Below are positions 6,717 to 13,422 of a DNA stretch of 16,416 nucleotides, in pieces. The notes beneath the pieces were generated by a model. That model worked only from the letters and a program-made list of their open reading frames with translations, searched no databases and was not told the origin of the DNA. Source of the DNA: a bacterium UBA3756 (GTDB lineage: Bacteria; Bacteroidota; Bacteroidia; Bacteroidales; Bacteroidaceae); assembly GCA_002371695.1 (NCBI GenBank), contig DFGG01000174.1, positions 1 to 16,416 of the forward strand. Reading direction: 5' to 3'. How positions within the stretch are numbered: position 1 is the first letter of the stretch; every line of letters begins with the position of its first letter. A program made the translations under genes and the position numbers.

Positions 6717-7640
6717 TTATTCTCCTAAAAAGAACAAGCTGACACCCACGACGGAGATGACAGCACCCGCGACAGCCTTCCACGTGACTGGCTGACGAAA
6801 CAGCCACCACGAGGGCAGGATGATGATGATAGGGGTCAGCGCCATCAGTGTGGAGGCAATGCCTGCACTGGTGTACTGCACCGCCATCAGTGAGAAGCCG
6901 ACACCCACGAAGGGGCCGAAGAGAGTAGTGGCAACGGCTATCGTCATGCCTTTCTTATCGTACAGGGCCTCACGGAATTGTCCCGTTTCACCCCGATACC
7001 AGAGCAACAGCGAGAACCCGATGATACCAGCCACGCAACGGTAGAAGTTGGCACTGAAGGGTACCAGCCACGCTGCCATCTCTGCTGTCGGCTCATAATG
7101 ATCCATACCTATCTTGCTCAACACCAGGCCCACACCCTGACACAGAGCTGCGCCGATGGCAAGCAACACGCCGTTCAGGGGTAGCTTCAGCGACACCTTG
7201 TGGTGCTCACCGCGCCCCAAGACGGAGATGCCGATGCCAAGGAGCGTCAACAGCATCGCCAAGATGCTCATCGCTGCCATCTGCTGACCTAGCGTCACCC
7301 AGGCCATCAGAGCTGCCGCCAGCGGAGCCAGCGTCATGAAGAGCTGACCATAGCGAGAGCCGATGATGATATAGCACTGGAACAGGCAGAAATCGCCTAT
7401 CACATAACCCACAAGACCCGACAGCAGCATCCATCCCGCAGCCTCTGCCGAAGCACCGGGAGGCAGCAGGCTGCCCGTCATGACGCCAAACAGCACCATC
7501 GAGAAAACCAGTGCCAAGGCCATGCGCAGCACGTTCAGCGTCAGGTTGCCCAGCCGCTTCGAGCCAAACTCGCTCAGCAGTGCTGTCGCCGTCCACGAAA
7601 AAGCCACGCCTATTGATATCAGTTCACCTAAATAAGTCAT
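6717..7640 (-). CDS. DMT-superfamily (EamA) inner-membrane transporter (307 aa)
   Basis: Predicted drug/metabolite transporter-superfamily permease. The protein is almost wholly hydrophobic, with about ten membrane segments in two repeated halves, the EamA layout; the second half begins near LNGVLLAIGAALCQGVGLVLSKIG. The family ends fit: an N-terminal YLGELISIGVAFSWTATALL helix and a C-terminal TWKAVAGAVISVVGVSLFFL helix. I chose ATG 7640 because its ATGA overlaps the murQ stop by 4 bp, a usual coupled start. An upstream in-frame ATG at 7658 would add six polar residues (MHKDKT) and lies deep in murQ. The gene is followed 10 bp later by queC. Substrate is unknown. Linkage to MurQ permits a guess at cell-wall sugars, but nothing in the sequence shows it. 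Confidence 0.85.
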   Translation of the reverse strand: MTYLGELISIGVAFSWTATALLSEFGSKRLGNLTLNVLRMALALVFSMVLFGVMTGSLLPPGASAEAAGWMLLSGLVGYVIGDFCLFQCYIIIGSRYGQLFMTLAPLAAALMAWVTLGQQMAAMSILAMLLTLLGIGISVLGRGEHHKVSLKLPLNGVLLAIGAALCQGVGLVLSKIGMDHYEPTAEMAAWLVPFSANFYRCVAGIIGFSLLLWYRGETGQFREALYDKKGMTIAVATTLFGPFVGVGFSLMAVQYTSAGIASTLMALTPIIIILPSWWLFRQPVTWKAVAGAVISVVGVSLFFLGE

Positions 7641-8467
7641 AGTTTTGTCTTTATGCAATCGCTCACGCTACCCGTTTCAAGCAGCCGTTGTCTGGCCTCT
7701 TCATAATCGAGTCCCAGAGACTGCTGAATCATCCGCGTTCCACGGTCTATCAACTTCTCGTTCGTCAGTTGCATGTTCACCATGCGGTTGCCCTCTACTC
7801 GCCCCATGCGGATCATCAGCGAGGTAGAGATCATATTGAGCACCATCTTTTGCGCCGTGCCACTCTTCATACGACTGGAGCCTGTTACGAATTCCGGCCC
7901 CACGATCGTCTCGACAGGGAAATCGACAGCCTCAGCCAAAGGGGAATGGGGGTTGCTGGCGATACAACCAGTGAGCAATCCATGACGGCGAGCCTGACGG
8001 ACGGCACCCAACACGTATGGAGTCGTACCCGAAGCCGCTATGCCCAGCACTGTGTCATCGGCATCAGGCTGGTATTCCTGCAGGTCTCTCCAGCCTTGCT
8101 CCTCATGATCCTCTGCATGTTCCACTGCGTGGCGCAGGGCTTCGTCGCCACCAGCAATAAGGCCAATAACCCATGTGGAAGGTACGCCAAACGTGGGAGG
8201 CAGCTCACTGGCATCGAGCACCCCCAGCCGTCCGCTGGTGCCTGCCCCGACATAGAATAGCCGCCCACCTCGCTTCATCCTCGGCTCGATGGCCTGCACC
8301 AGTGCCTCTATCTGCGGTAGAGCCTTGCCGACAGCTCCAGCAACCTGCTGATCCTCCTGATTGATATGCCTCAACAGCTCTGCCACCGACATCTGCTCCA
8401 GATGGTCGTAGTGGGAGGGCTGCTCTGTGATCTTCTCGTTCATATCGGTATCCGTTGGCCTATTCAT
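7637..8467 (-). CDS. murQ: N-acetylmuramic acid 6-phosphate etherase MurQ (276 aa)
   Basis: Cleaves the lactyl ether of MurNAc-6-phosphate to GlcNAc-6-phosphate and D-lactate in peptidoglycan recycling (cytoplasm). The SIS-fold signature FYVGAGTSGRLGVLDASELP (71-90) is nearly identical to E. coli MurQ. E88 in DASE corresponds to catalytic E83, and E119 in AVEHAED corresponds to E114. Further family blocks are GIAASGTTPYVLGA and TGSSRMKSGTAQKMVLNM. The protein ends about 20 residues earlier than E. coli MurQ (298 aa), leaving out its C-terminal tail. The first ATG (8467) follows a TAnnTTTG box by about 40 bp; a second ATG at codon 9 is possible. First gene of the minus-strand operon with the EamA transporter and queC. 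Confidence 0.95.
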   Translation of the reverse strand: MNRPTDTDMNEKITEQPSHYDHLEQMSVAELLRHINQEDQQVAGAVGKALPQIEALVQAIEPRMKRGGRLFYVGAGTSGRLGVLDASELPPTFGVPSTWVIGLIAGGDEALRHAVEHAEDHEEQGWRDLQEYQPDADDTVLGIAASGTTPYVLGAVRQARRHGLLTGCIASNPHSPLAEAVDFPVETIVGPEFVTGSSRMKSGTAQKMVLNMISTSLMIRMGRVEGNRMVNMQLTNEKLIDRGTRMIQQSLGLDYEEARQRLLETGSVSDCIKTKL

Positions 8468-8505
8468 TTTGTCAGTTCCGCCCCATCTTTCCGGATTGGG
8501 CGGGG

Positions 8506-8513
8506 CAAAGTTA
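8506..8513 (-). promoter_or_regulatory. murQ operon promoter -7 box (TAACTTTG)
   Basis: Reads TAACTTTG on the minus strand, a perfect TAnnTTTG element 38 bp upstream of the murQ ATG. The -33 region is unconvincing. Just downstream lies a CCGCCC/GGGCGG inverted repeat (8478-8483 with 8498-8503) that would fall in the leader RNA and could form a 6-bp stem. Confidence 0.55.
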
Positions 8514-8609
8514 CAACATTTTCTGATAATACATTCCTATAATCGCAAAGAATCATCTGTTGTACGATAAAAAAGTCTCCTATTTTTCTTATTTATACAA
8601 TTATTTAGT

Positions 8610-8617
8610 TATCTTTG
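8610..8617 (+). promoter_or_regulatory. Promoter -7 box upstream of the FAH-family gene (TATCTTTG)
   Basis: TATCTTTG matches the Bacteroidota -7 consensus, in an AT-rich stretch. The -33 position carries only a T-run (TTTTTC). It is 105 bp upstream of the FAH-family start, so a leader of about 95-100 nt is implied. I see no clear structure or convincing leader peptide in that leader. Confidence 0.5.
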
Positions 8618-8722
8618 CAACCATAAACTCCCTGACTTCATCGATGCGTCACCCTGATCAGTGTGCTACTGCAGACATGGCGGGTAAGTTACGAAAGAAC
8701 GACCAACAAATTGTAATGCATT

Positions 8723-9370
8723 ATGAAGATATTTGCCATCGGCATGAACTATGCCGCTCACAATCAAGAACTTCACGGAACATTGAAGCGACCCGACAAC
8801 CCCGTTATATTCACCAAGGCCGACTCTGCGCTTCTGAATCAGGGGAAGCCCTTCTTCATCCCCGACCACCTGGGACGCATCGACTACGAGACAGAGGTTG
8901 TGGTCAGGATTTGCCGTTTGGGCAAGAACATTCCTGAACGATTCGCCCACCGCTATTATGATGCACTCACCGTCGGCATAGACTTCACGGCCCGCGACCT
9001 GCAACGGAAAGCCAGCGAAGCTGGACAGCCGTGGACTATCTGTAAGGGGTTCGACGGCTCTGCTGCCATCGGAGAGTGGATACCGAAGGAGAAACTGCTG
9101 ACCAGCCCAGAGGCCACCTGCAGAGAGTCTGGTCTGCAGCGGCTACATTTCCATCTCGACATCAACGGAAAGACGGTACAAGAGGGATGCACAGCTGATA
9201 TGCTTTACACGGTAGATGAAATTATTGCCTACATCTCGGGATTCTTCACCCTCAAGACGGGCGACATACTCTATACCGGTACACCGGCTGGAGTAGGGCC
9301 CGTCAGTATCAACGATCACCTGGAGGGGTGGATTGAAGAGCGGAAGGTGCTGGAGTTTAACTGCAAATAA
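8723..9370 (+). CDS. FAH-family hydrolase/isomerase/decarboxylase (215 aa)
   Basis: Member of the fumarylacetoacetate hydrolase fold family, metal-dependent enzymes acting on 2-oxo acids (acylpyruvate hydrolysis, oxaloacetate decarboxylation or tautomerisation, catechol-pathway isomerisation). The N-terminal block IFAIGMNYAAHNQEL and KADSALLNQG are typical. The metal ligands are visible as E56 and E58 in YETEVVV and D87 in VGIDFTARDLQ, and the C-terminal DILYTGTPAGVGP loop is intact. It is a single-domain 215-aa form, like FAHD1/YcgM-type proteins. The exact substrate cannot be read from sequence. The ATG at 8723 gives the standard family N-terminus (MKIFAIGMNY). It is a single gene, converging on the BASS transporter with 22 bp between stops. 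Confidence 0.88.
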   Translation: MKIFAIGMNYAAHNQELHGTLKRPDNPVIFTKADSALLNQGKPFFIPDHLGRIDYETEVVVRICRLGKNIPERFAHRYYDALTVGIDFTARDLQRKASEAGQPWTICKGFDGSAAIGEWIPKEKLLTSPEATCRESGLQRLHFHLDINGKTVQEGCTADMLYTVDEIIAYISGFFTLKTGDILYTGTPAGVGPVSINDHLEGWIEERKVLEFNCK

Positions 9371-9392
9371 TTCTACCGCTTGCCATCACAAG

Positions 9393-10334
9393 TTACAGCA
9401 TATTCTTGGAATACCACCGCGAAGCGAAAAGTTTCGCAACGAAGGCACCACAAACATTATGCCATACGCTGAATATAGCTCCGGGGACGACGGCCATCGG
9501 ATAAGCAGCAAAGTGGATTGTTGCCAACGACGATGCCAAGCCTGAGTTCTGCATTCCCACCTCGATACTGATTGCCTTACGCTTGTCATCAGAAAGGCCC
9601 AAAAGGCGACCAAGCACATAGCCCAAGGTAAAACCACCGATGTTGTGGAGGATCACTACTAACACTACAACCATTCCACCCTTCAGTAGCTGCCCTGCAT
9701 TATGGCCTACAATGATAGCAACCAAAAGAGCAATCATCAAGGAAGAAAAGGCAGGAAGATATGCAACTGCCCAACGGGTGAACCTGGGCATGTAACGCTG
9801 TATCAAGAAACCTGCCGCAACAGGTCCAATCACCACATAAACTATCGACATCAGCATGGCCACGGCATCGACGTCGACAAACTTGCCTGCCATGAGCCAT
9901 GTCAGCAGGGGGGTCATCAAGGGAGCCAAAACGGTACTCGTGGCCGTCATGCCTACAGACAGTGCCAAATCACCCTTGGCAAGATAGGTGATGACGTTGG
10001 AAGCCGTTCCTCCAGGGCAACATCCCACAAGTATGACGCCAAGGGCCAGTTCTGGTGGAAGGTCAAACAACCAGGAAAGCACCCAGGCCAACAGAGGCAT
10101 GACGGTAAACTGTGCAGCACAACCTATGATCACATCTTTGGGACGGCTGAACACGATCCGAAAGTCCTGTGGACTGAGTGTCATCCCCATTCCAAACATG
10201 ATAAGTCCAAGCATCGGGTTGATGACCCACAGGTCTATTGCAGCAAAAGGAGCTGGCATCAACAGAGCCAACACGACCAGCAACAAGACCAGGCCCCCCA
10301 TCCACCGGGCTATGAAATCACATATTTTCTTCAT
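9393..10334 (-). CDS. Bile acid:Na+ symporter (BASS) family transporter (313 aa)
   Basis: Inner-membrane sodium-coupled transporter of the BASS/SBF family, with about ten hydrophobic segments. Signature blocks are present: FGMGMTLSPQDF (47-58), VGCCPGGTASNVITYLAKGD (103-122) and IEVGMQNSGLASSLA (257-271). The last carries the Glu and Gln used for sodium binding in structurally known members. Prokaryotic relatives carry bile acids, pantoate or keto acids; the substrate here is not determinable. The full length suggests function. The start at 10334 is supported by a complete Bacteroidota promoter 32-63 bp upstream. It converges on the FAH-family gene; a shared carboxylate substrate is a tempting but unsupported idea. 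Confidence 0.92.
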   Translation of the reverse strand: MKKICDFIARWMGGLVLLLVVLALLMPAPFAAIDLWVINPMLGLIMFGMGMTLSPQDFRIVFSRPKDVIIGCAAQFTVMPLLAWVLSWLFDLPPELALGVILVGCCPGGTASNVITYLAKGDLALSVGMTATSTVLAPLMTPLLTWLMAGKFVDVDAVAMLMSIVYVVIGPVAAGFLIQRYMPRFTRWAVAYLPAFSSLMIALLVAIIVGHNAGQLLKGGMVVVLVVILHNIGGFTLGYVLGRLLGLSDDKRKAISIEVGMQNSGLASSLATIHFAAYPMAVVPGAIFSVWHNVCGAFVAKLFASRWYSKNML

Positions 10335-10365
10335 CTTCTACGAATGTAACTATCTGTTCGGACGG

Positions 10366-10397
10366 CAAAATTACGAAAAGTAGAGAGAAATACCAAA
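10366..10397 (-). promoter_or_regulatory. Complete Bacteroidota promoter for the BASS gene
   Basis: On the minus strand TTTG (10397-10394) is followed after exactly 20 bp by TAATTTTG (10373-10366). This matches the published TTTG-N19-21-TAnnTTTG consensus of the Bacteroides housekeeping sigma factor. The ATG at 10334 lies about 24 nt after the expected transcript start. Confidence 0.75.
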
Positions 10398-10427
10398 TTA
10401 TTATCATCAAATGTCACAAACAATTTG

Positions 10428-10435
10428 TACCTTTG
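10428..10435 (+). promoter_or_regulatory. Promoter -7 box for the repair-gene run (TACCTTTG)
   Basis: TACCTTTG is a perfect -7 box on the plus strand, about 30 bp from the divergent BASS promoter. No TTTG sits at -33. It precedes a 25-codon open frame (10454-10531) and then the AlkZ-related gene at 10541, so it probably drives the Nudix and MGMT-like genes too. Confidence 0.5.
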
Positions 10436-10453
10436 CAGGCAAATAGCTCAAAT

Positions 10454-10531
10454 ATGCTTCAACGATACGCACTCTTCTTCGATATTGACAACGGCATTCT
10501 GAATGCCCTCCTCCATTTTCACACGATATAG
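10454..10531 (+). pseudogene. Short ORF resembling a HAD-hydrolase N-terminus (25 aa)
   Basis: ATG at 10454 to TAG at 10529-10531 encodes MLQRYALFFDIDNGILNALL plus HFHTI. The start resembles the motif I opening of Cof-type HAD phosphatases (ALFFDIDGTLVSF...), but the DxDGT loop is disrupted (DIDNGIL) and the rest of the gene is missing. It ends 9 bp before the AlkZ-related start. It is either a decayed gene stub whose promoter now serves the downstream genes, or a chance small ORF or leader peptide. Confidence 0.35.
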
Positions 10532-10540
10532 TTAGAGACA

Positions 10541-11209
10541 ATGATAAGGACAGTTATACACAGCGAAATTGATTTGATGGAACTGATTCGGCAGATAGGC
10601 TTCCTTCCCCTGCTGGACAGCGGGATAGCAGGCTTCTCGGCTATGGAAATGGCAGATGAAGACTGCCGCTATGTAGTGTTCCCCGACGGCGGCTGGGACT
10701 GGCCGCTGTGGAAATGGAAAGGCCCCGTGGTGACGGAGGGCAACTGCGTCTATGGCAAGTTCTTCTCCCAGAAGGCGGGATTCATCAGCCGTGAGTGGTG
10801 GCCGGACTTCTGCAACTATCGCCGCAGCACGCATCCGAAGCCCGAGGAAGGGAGCATCGAGGAAGCCATCCTGTTGACGCTCCAGCAGGAGGGCAGCCTC
10901 ATCACCCGCGAACTGCGTGCCGCCTGCGGATTCACAGGGCCCAAGATGCGCAGTAAGTTCGACGGCTATGTCACACGCCTGCAAATGGGCTGCTACATCG
11001 TGACGGAGGATTTTGTCTATCCGCACGACAAGCATGGCAGAGAATACGGCTGGGGATGGTCCTTGCTGACCACACCGGAACAACTGCTCGGAAGAGACCA
11101 CTACCGCTGCGAGCGGACGCCGGAGGAGTCATATCAGCGCCTGCTTGACCATTTCCGCCAGCTTCTGCCCGAGGCCTCTGAACAGCAGATCAAGAAACTA
11201 TTGAAATAA
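10541..11209 (+). CDS. AlkZ/YcaQ-related winged-helix protein (222 aa)
   Basis: Resembles short Bacteroidota proteins annotated as AlkZ-related. The family includes the AlkZ and YcaQ DNA glycosylases that unhook interstrand crosslinks and remove bulky alkyl bases. Seen: an N-terminal aromatic-rich part (FPDGGWDWPLWKWKGPVV, 47-64; REWWPDFCNYRR, 84-95) and a winged-helix-like stretch at 105-160 (SIEEAILLTLQQEGSLITRELR...YIVTEDFVY). The protein is about half the length of true AlkZ (about 400 aa), and I could not identify the catalytic (Q/H)xQ/D-type motif, so glycosylase activity is uncertain. It is followed 8 bp later by a Nudix gene and then an MGMT-like gene, a repair-flavoured operon. The family name is recalled, not searched. 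Confidence 0.6.
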   Translation: MIRTVIHSEIDLMELIRQIGFLPLLDSGIAGFSAMEMADEDCRYVVFPDGGWDWPLWKWKGPVVTEGNCVYGKFFSQKAGFISREWWPDFCNYRRSTHPKPEEGSIEEAILLTLQQEGSLITRELRAACGFTGPKMRSKFDGYVTRLQMGCYIVTEDFVYPHDKHGREYGWGWSLLTTPEQLLGRDHYRCERTPEESYQRLLDHFRQLLPEASEQQIKKLLK

Positions 11210-11217
11210 GTATCCGA

Positions 11218-11718
11218 ATGAAAGATAATAATCAAGAACTGTTCCCTCTGGTCGATGAGGAAGGACGGGTGATAGGAAAAGCCACTCGGGGCGAATGCCA
11301 CGATGGTTCTCACCTGCTTCACCCCGTGGTCCATCTGCATGTGTTCAACTCGCGGGGAGAGGTTTACCTGCAGAAGCGCCCAGAATGGAAAGACATCCAG
11401 CCAGGCAAGTGGGACACGGCCGTTGGAGGCCACATCGACTACGGCGAGACACCCGAACAGGCACTGCTGCGAGAGGTGCGCGAAGAACTGGGCATCGAGA
11501 CATTTACGCCAGAACACATGGGTACGTATGTGTTCGACAGCAAACGCGAACGGGAGCTGGTGTATGTGAACAAGACGACATACGACGGCCCTATCCGCCC
11601 TTCGACAGAAGAACTCGATGGCGGACGCTTCTGGACTATCGAAGAGATTCGGCAGGCTATCGGAGGGCAGATCCTCACGCCCAACTTCGAGAGCGAATTT
11701 CAGCGTTTCTTCCTATAA
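11218..11718 (+). CDS. Nudix hydrolase (166 aa)
   Basis: Hydrolyses a nucleoside-diphosphate-linked substrate with Mg2+. The Nudix box is perfect: G71-x5-E77-x7-R85-E86-V-x-E89-E90-x-G92-I93. The N-terminal half (LFPLVDEEGRVIGKATRGEC and HPVVHLHVFNSRGEVYLQKR) is the arrangement of YfcD and type-1 isopentenyl-diphosphate-isomerase-like Nudix proteins. The IPP-isomerase active-site Cys in its usual context is not evident, so I do not call it idi. Substrate unknown; oxidised or alkylated nucleotides would fit the neighbours but are not shown by the sequence. ATG 11218 is 8 bp after the AlkZ-related stop, and its stop is 2 bp before the MGMT-like start, so the three genes are likely cotranscribed. 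Confidence 0.9.
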   Translation: MKDNNQELFPLVDEEGRVIGKATRGECHDGSHLLHPVVHLHVFNSRGEVYLQKRPEWKDIQPGKWDTAVGGHIDYGETPEQALLREVREELGIETFTPEHMGTYVFDSKRERELVYVNKTTYDGPIRPSTEELDGGRFWTIEEIRQAIGGQILTPNFESEFQRFFL

Positions 11719-11720
11719 TC

Positions 11721-12050
11721 ATGAGAGACTATCCTGACAAGATGACTCCAGAGCAGGCACGGACATTCCGTAACGACGTGCTCAATATCGTCAGCCAGAT
11801 ACCCAGCGGACGAGTCACCACCTACGGCATCATCGCCGCCTGGGCAGGCTGGCCCAGCCACTCGCGGATGGTGGGCCGCACGCTGCGCTATACACCAGAA
11901 GCCGCCTCGCTGCCCTGCCACCGGGTGGTCAACAAGGAAGGACGCACAGCCCCAGGCTGGAGCCGGCAGCGAGTGCTCCTCGAAGAAGAGGGCGTAGCAT
12001 TCAGACCCAATGGCCACGTGGATATGCAACGGCATCTCTGGGAGCCTTAA
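11721..12050 (+). CDS. MGMT-family alkyltransferase-like protein (109 aa)
   Basis: Small single-domain member of the O6-alkylguanine-DNA alkyltransferase family, which flips alkylated guanine out of DNA. Family blocks: QIPSGRVTTYGIIAAWAGWP (26-45), MVGRTLRY (50-57) and LPCHRVVNKEG (64-74). The acceptor Cys is kept (C66 in PCHRV); classical alkyltransferase-like (ATL) proteins have Trp here. The protein lacks the N-terminal domain of full MGMT (about 170 aa), the size of ATL proteins. True start is ATG 11721, 2 bp after the Nudix stop; the much longer open frame reaching back to 11295 runs out of phase through the Nudix gene. It could repair O6-alkylguanine by itself or flag lesions for excision repair. 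Confidence 0.87.
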   Translation: MRDYPDKMTPEQARTFRNDVLNIVSQIPSGRVTTYGIIAAWAGWPSHSRMVGRTLRYTPEAASLPCHRVVNKEGRTAPGWSRQRVLLEEEGVAFRPNGHVDMQRHLWEP

Positions 12051-12096
12051 TATGGAAAAAATGAGCATTATTCGGAGTTATCTCGCAAAAATTCAG

Positions 12097-12104
12097 TAAC
12101 TTTG
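12097..12104 (+). promoter_or_regulatory. Promoter -7 box for the FNT-family gene (TAACTTTG)
   Basis: TAACTTTG fits TAnnTTTG and ends 31 bp before the chosen ATG (12136). No clear TTTG at -33. It supports a separate transcript for the FNT channel and the uracil-DNA-glycosylase-family gene. Confidence 0.5.
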
Positions 12105-12135
12105 CAGCAAATTGACAGAAATACATAAGAAAAGG

Positions 12136-12756
12136 ATGAAGAAATTAGAACTATTCCGCGATGTCCTGCCCTTGGCAATCCTGGCAGGCATCTGTATCTC
12201 CATCGGCTGCGTAGTCAACCTCAGAGTCGGCGGAGTGGCTGGTGCCGTACTTTTCGCCTTCGGACTGACAACAGTGGTATATTACGGACTGAAACTCTAT
12301 ACCGGCACGGCAGGATTCATCCGCAGGCAAGGTGATTGGGCGATGCTCACGATGGTGCTCTTTGGTAATATTGTGGGCTGCCTGCTATCCGCCTGGATGA
12401 TCAGCTATGCCCAGCCCGACTGTATTGAGCCAGCTTCGAAGATTCTGGCAGGCCGTCTGGCAAAAGGGCCCCTGGCCTGCTTCCTATTGGCCATCGGTTG
12501 CGGATTCATCATGACCACTGCCGTGGAGTTTGCCCGCAAAGGGAAGATGCTGACACTGCTGCTCGGCGTGCCTGTCTTTATCCTCTGCGGCTTCGCACAC
12601 TCCATAGCCGACGCCTTCTACTTCCTCGTATCTCCGTCTGAGCAACTGCTACAGACCCAGGTGCTCATCGTCTACATCGCCGAGGTGCTGGGCAACTTCG
12701 TTGGCTGTAACCTCTACCGCTGGATGCTTATATTCACTCCCAATACAGAAAAATGA
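12136..12756 (+). CDS. Formate/nitrite transporter (FNT) family channel (206 aa)
   Basis: Predicted pentameric inner-membrane channel or transporter for small monovalent anions (formate, nitrite, hydrosulfide, lactate). It has about six hydrophobic helices with the internal FNT duplication: FGNIVGCLLSAW (76-87) in the first half and LGNFVGCNLYRW (185-196) in the second. The central segment KGKMLTLLLGVPVFILCGFA then HSIADAFYF contains H155, matching the pore histidine of FocA (GFEHSVANMF). At 206 residues it is short for the family (about 260-290 aa). I chose ATG 12136, preceded by AAAAGG; a TTG at 12112 would extend it by eight residues. Twelve bp separate it from the next gene. Anion specificity is undetermined. 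Confidence 0.82.
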   Translation: MKKLELFRDVLPLAILAGICISIGCVVNLRVGGVAGAVLFAFGLTTVVYYGLKLYTGTAGFIRRQGDWAMLTMVLFGNIVGCLLSAWMISYAQPDCIEPASKILAGRLAKGPLACFLLAIGCGFIMTTAVEFARKGKMLTLLLGVPVFILCGFAHSIADAFYFLVSPSEQLLQTQVLIVYIAEVLGNFVGCNLYRWMLIFTPNTEK

Positions 12757-12768
12757 AACTCCAAGCAA

Positions 12769-13422
12769 ATGGAATCGTACCTAAACAAGGAGAATATAGC
12801 CCGCAGCAGAGACGGGGTGGAGTATCATCCACTGATACCTTTTCTGCCAGCCAATGCCAAGGTGCTCTTCTTAGGCAGTTTTCCACCACAGCGCAAACGG
12901 TGGTGCATGGACTTCTATTATCCCAACTACATCAACGACCACTGGCGCATTGAGGGGGCCATCTTCTTTGGTGACCGTAACCACTTCGTGGATGAAGAAG
13001 CCAAATGTTTTAAATTAAAGGAAATCGTGACGTTCTGCCAAGAGAAGGGTATCGCCTTCTTCGACACCTCAACAGCCATCAGACGCCTGCAGGACAATGC
13101 CTCGGACAAATTCCTCGAAGTGGTGGAACCCACAGACATCAAAACCCTGACAACTCAACTGCCTCAGCTGCAGACCATCGTAACTACAGGAGAGAAAGCT
13201 ACCGAGACGCTCTGCACCTCGATGGGCATTCCAACCCTACCTAAAGTCAATACTTTTGTACCTATCCCTGACATGTACAATCAGGCGGGCAGCCAAGTGG
13301 TGCTCTATCGCCTACCCTCCTCTTCACGAGCCTATCCCCTGGCATTCGACAAAAAAGTGGATGCATACAGACGGGTATTAGATGCCCGTGACCACAAAGC
13401 GGACACCACTGGTATACTCTGA
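12769..13422 (+). CDS. Uracil-DNA glycosylase superfamily protein (217 aa)
   Basis: Predicted base-excision enzyme of the UDG-like fold. The N-terminal strand-loop VLFLGSFPP (32-40) is the position of the water-activating motif (GxxPG in classical UDGs, here GSFPP). It is followed by RWCMDFYYPNYINDHWRIEG and FFGDRNHFV, blocks I recall from Bacteroidota proteins annotated as uracil-DNA glycosylase family. A C-terminal LPSSSRAYP (182-190) occupies the place of the DNA-intercalating SPS/HPS loop. Lesion specificity is unknown. It starts 12 bp after the FNT gene. Its last 15 codons overlap, tail to tail, the 3' end of the kinase-like gene on the opposite strand by 45 bp, suggesting a lost earlier stop. 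Confidence 0.8.
   Translation: MESYLNKENIARSRDGVEYHPLIPFLPANAKVLFLGSFPPQRKRWCMDFYYPNYINDHWRIEGAIFFGDRNHFVDEEAKCFKLKEIVTFCQEKGIAFFDTSTAIRRLQDNASDKFLEVVEPTDIKTLTTQLPQLQTIVTTGEKATETLCTSMGIPTLPKVNTFVPIPDMYNQAGSQVVLYRLPSSSRAYPLAFDKKVDAYRRVLDARDHKADTTGIL

Noticed and set aside
9702..10349. 215-codon plus-strand frame opposite the BASS gene
   Set aside because: Rich in His, Gln and Ser without motifs; antisense shadow of a clear membrane transporter.
11295..11720. Upstream part of a 251-codon frame ending at 12050
   Set aside because: It runs out of phase through the Nudix gene; only the portion from ATG 11721 is an MGMT-like protein.
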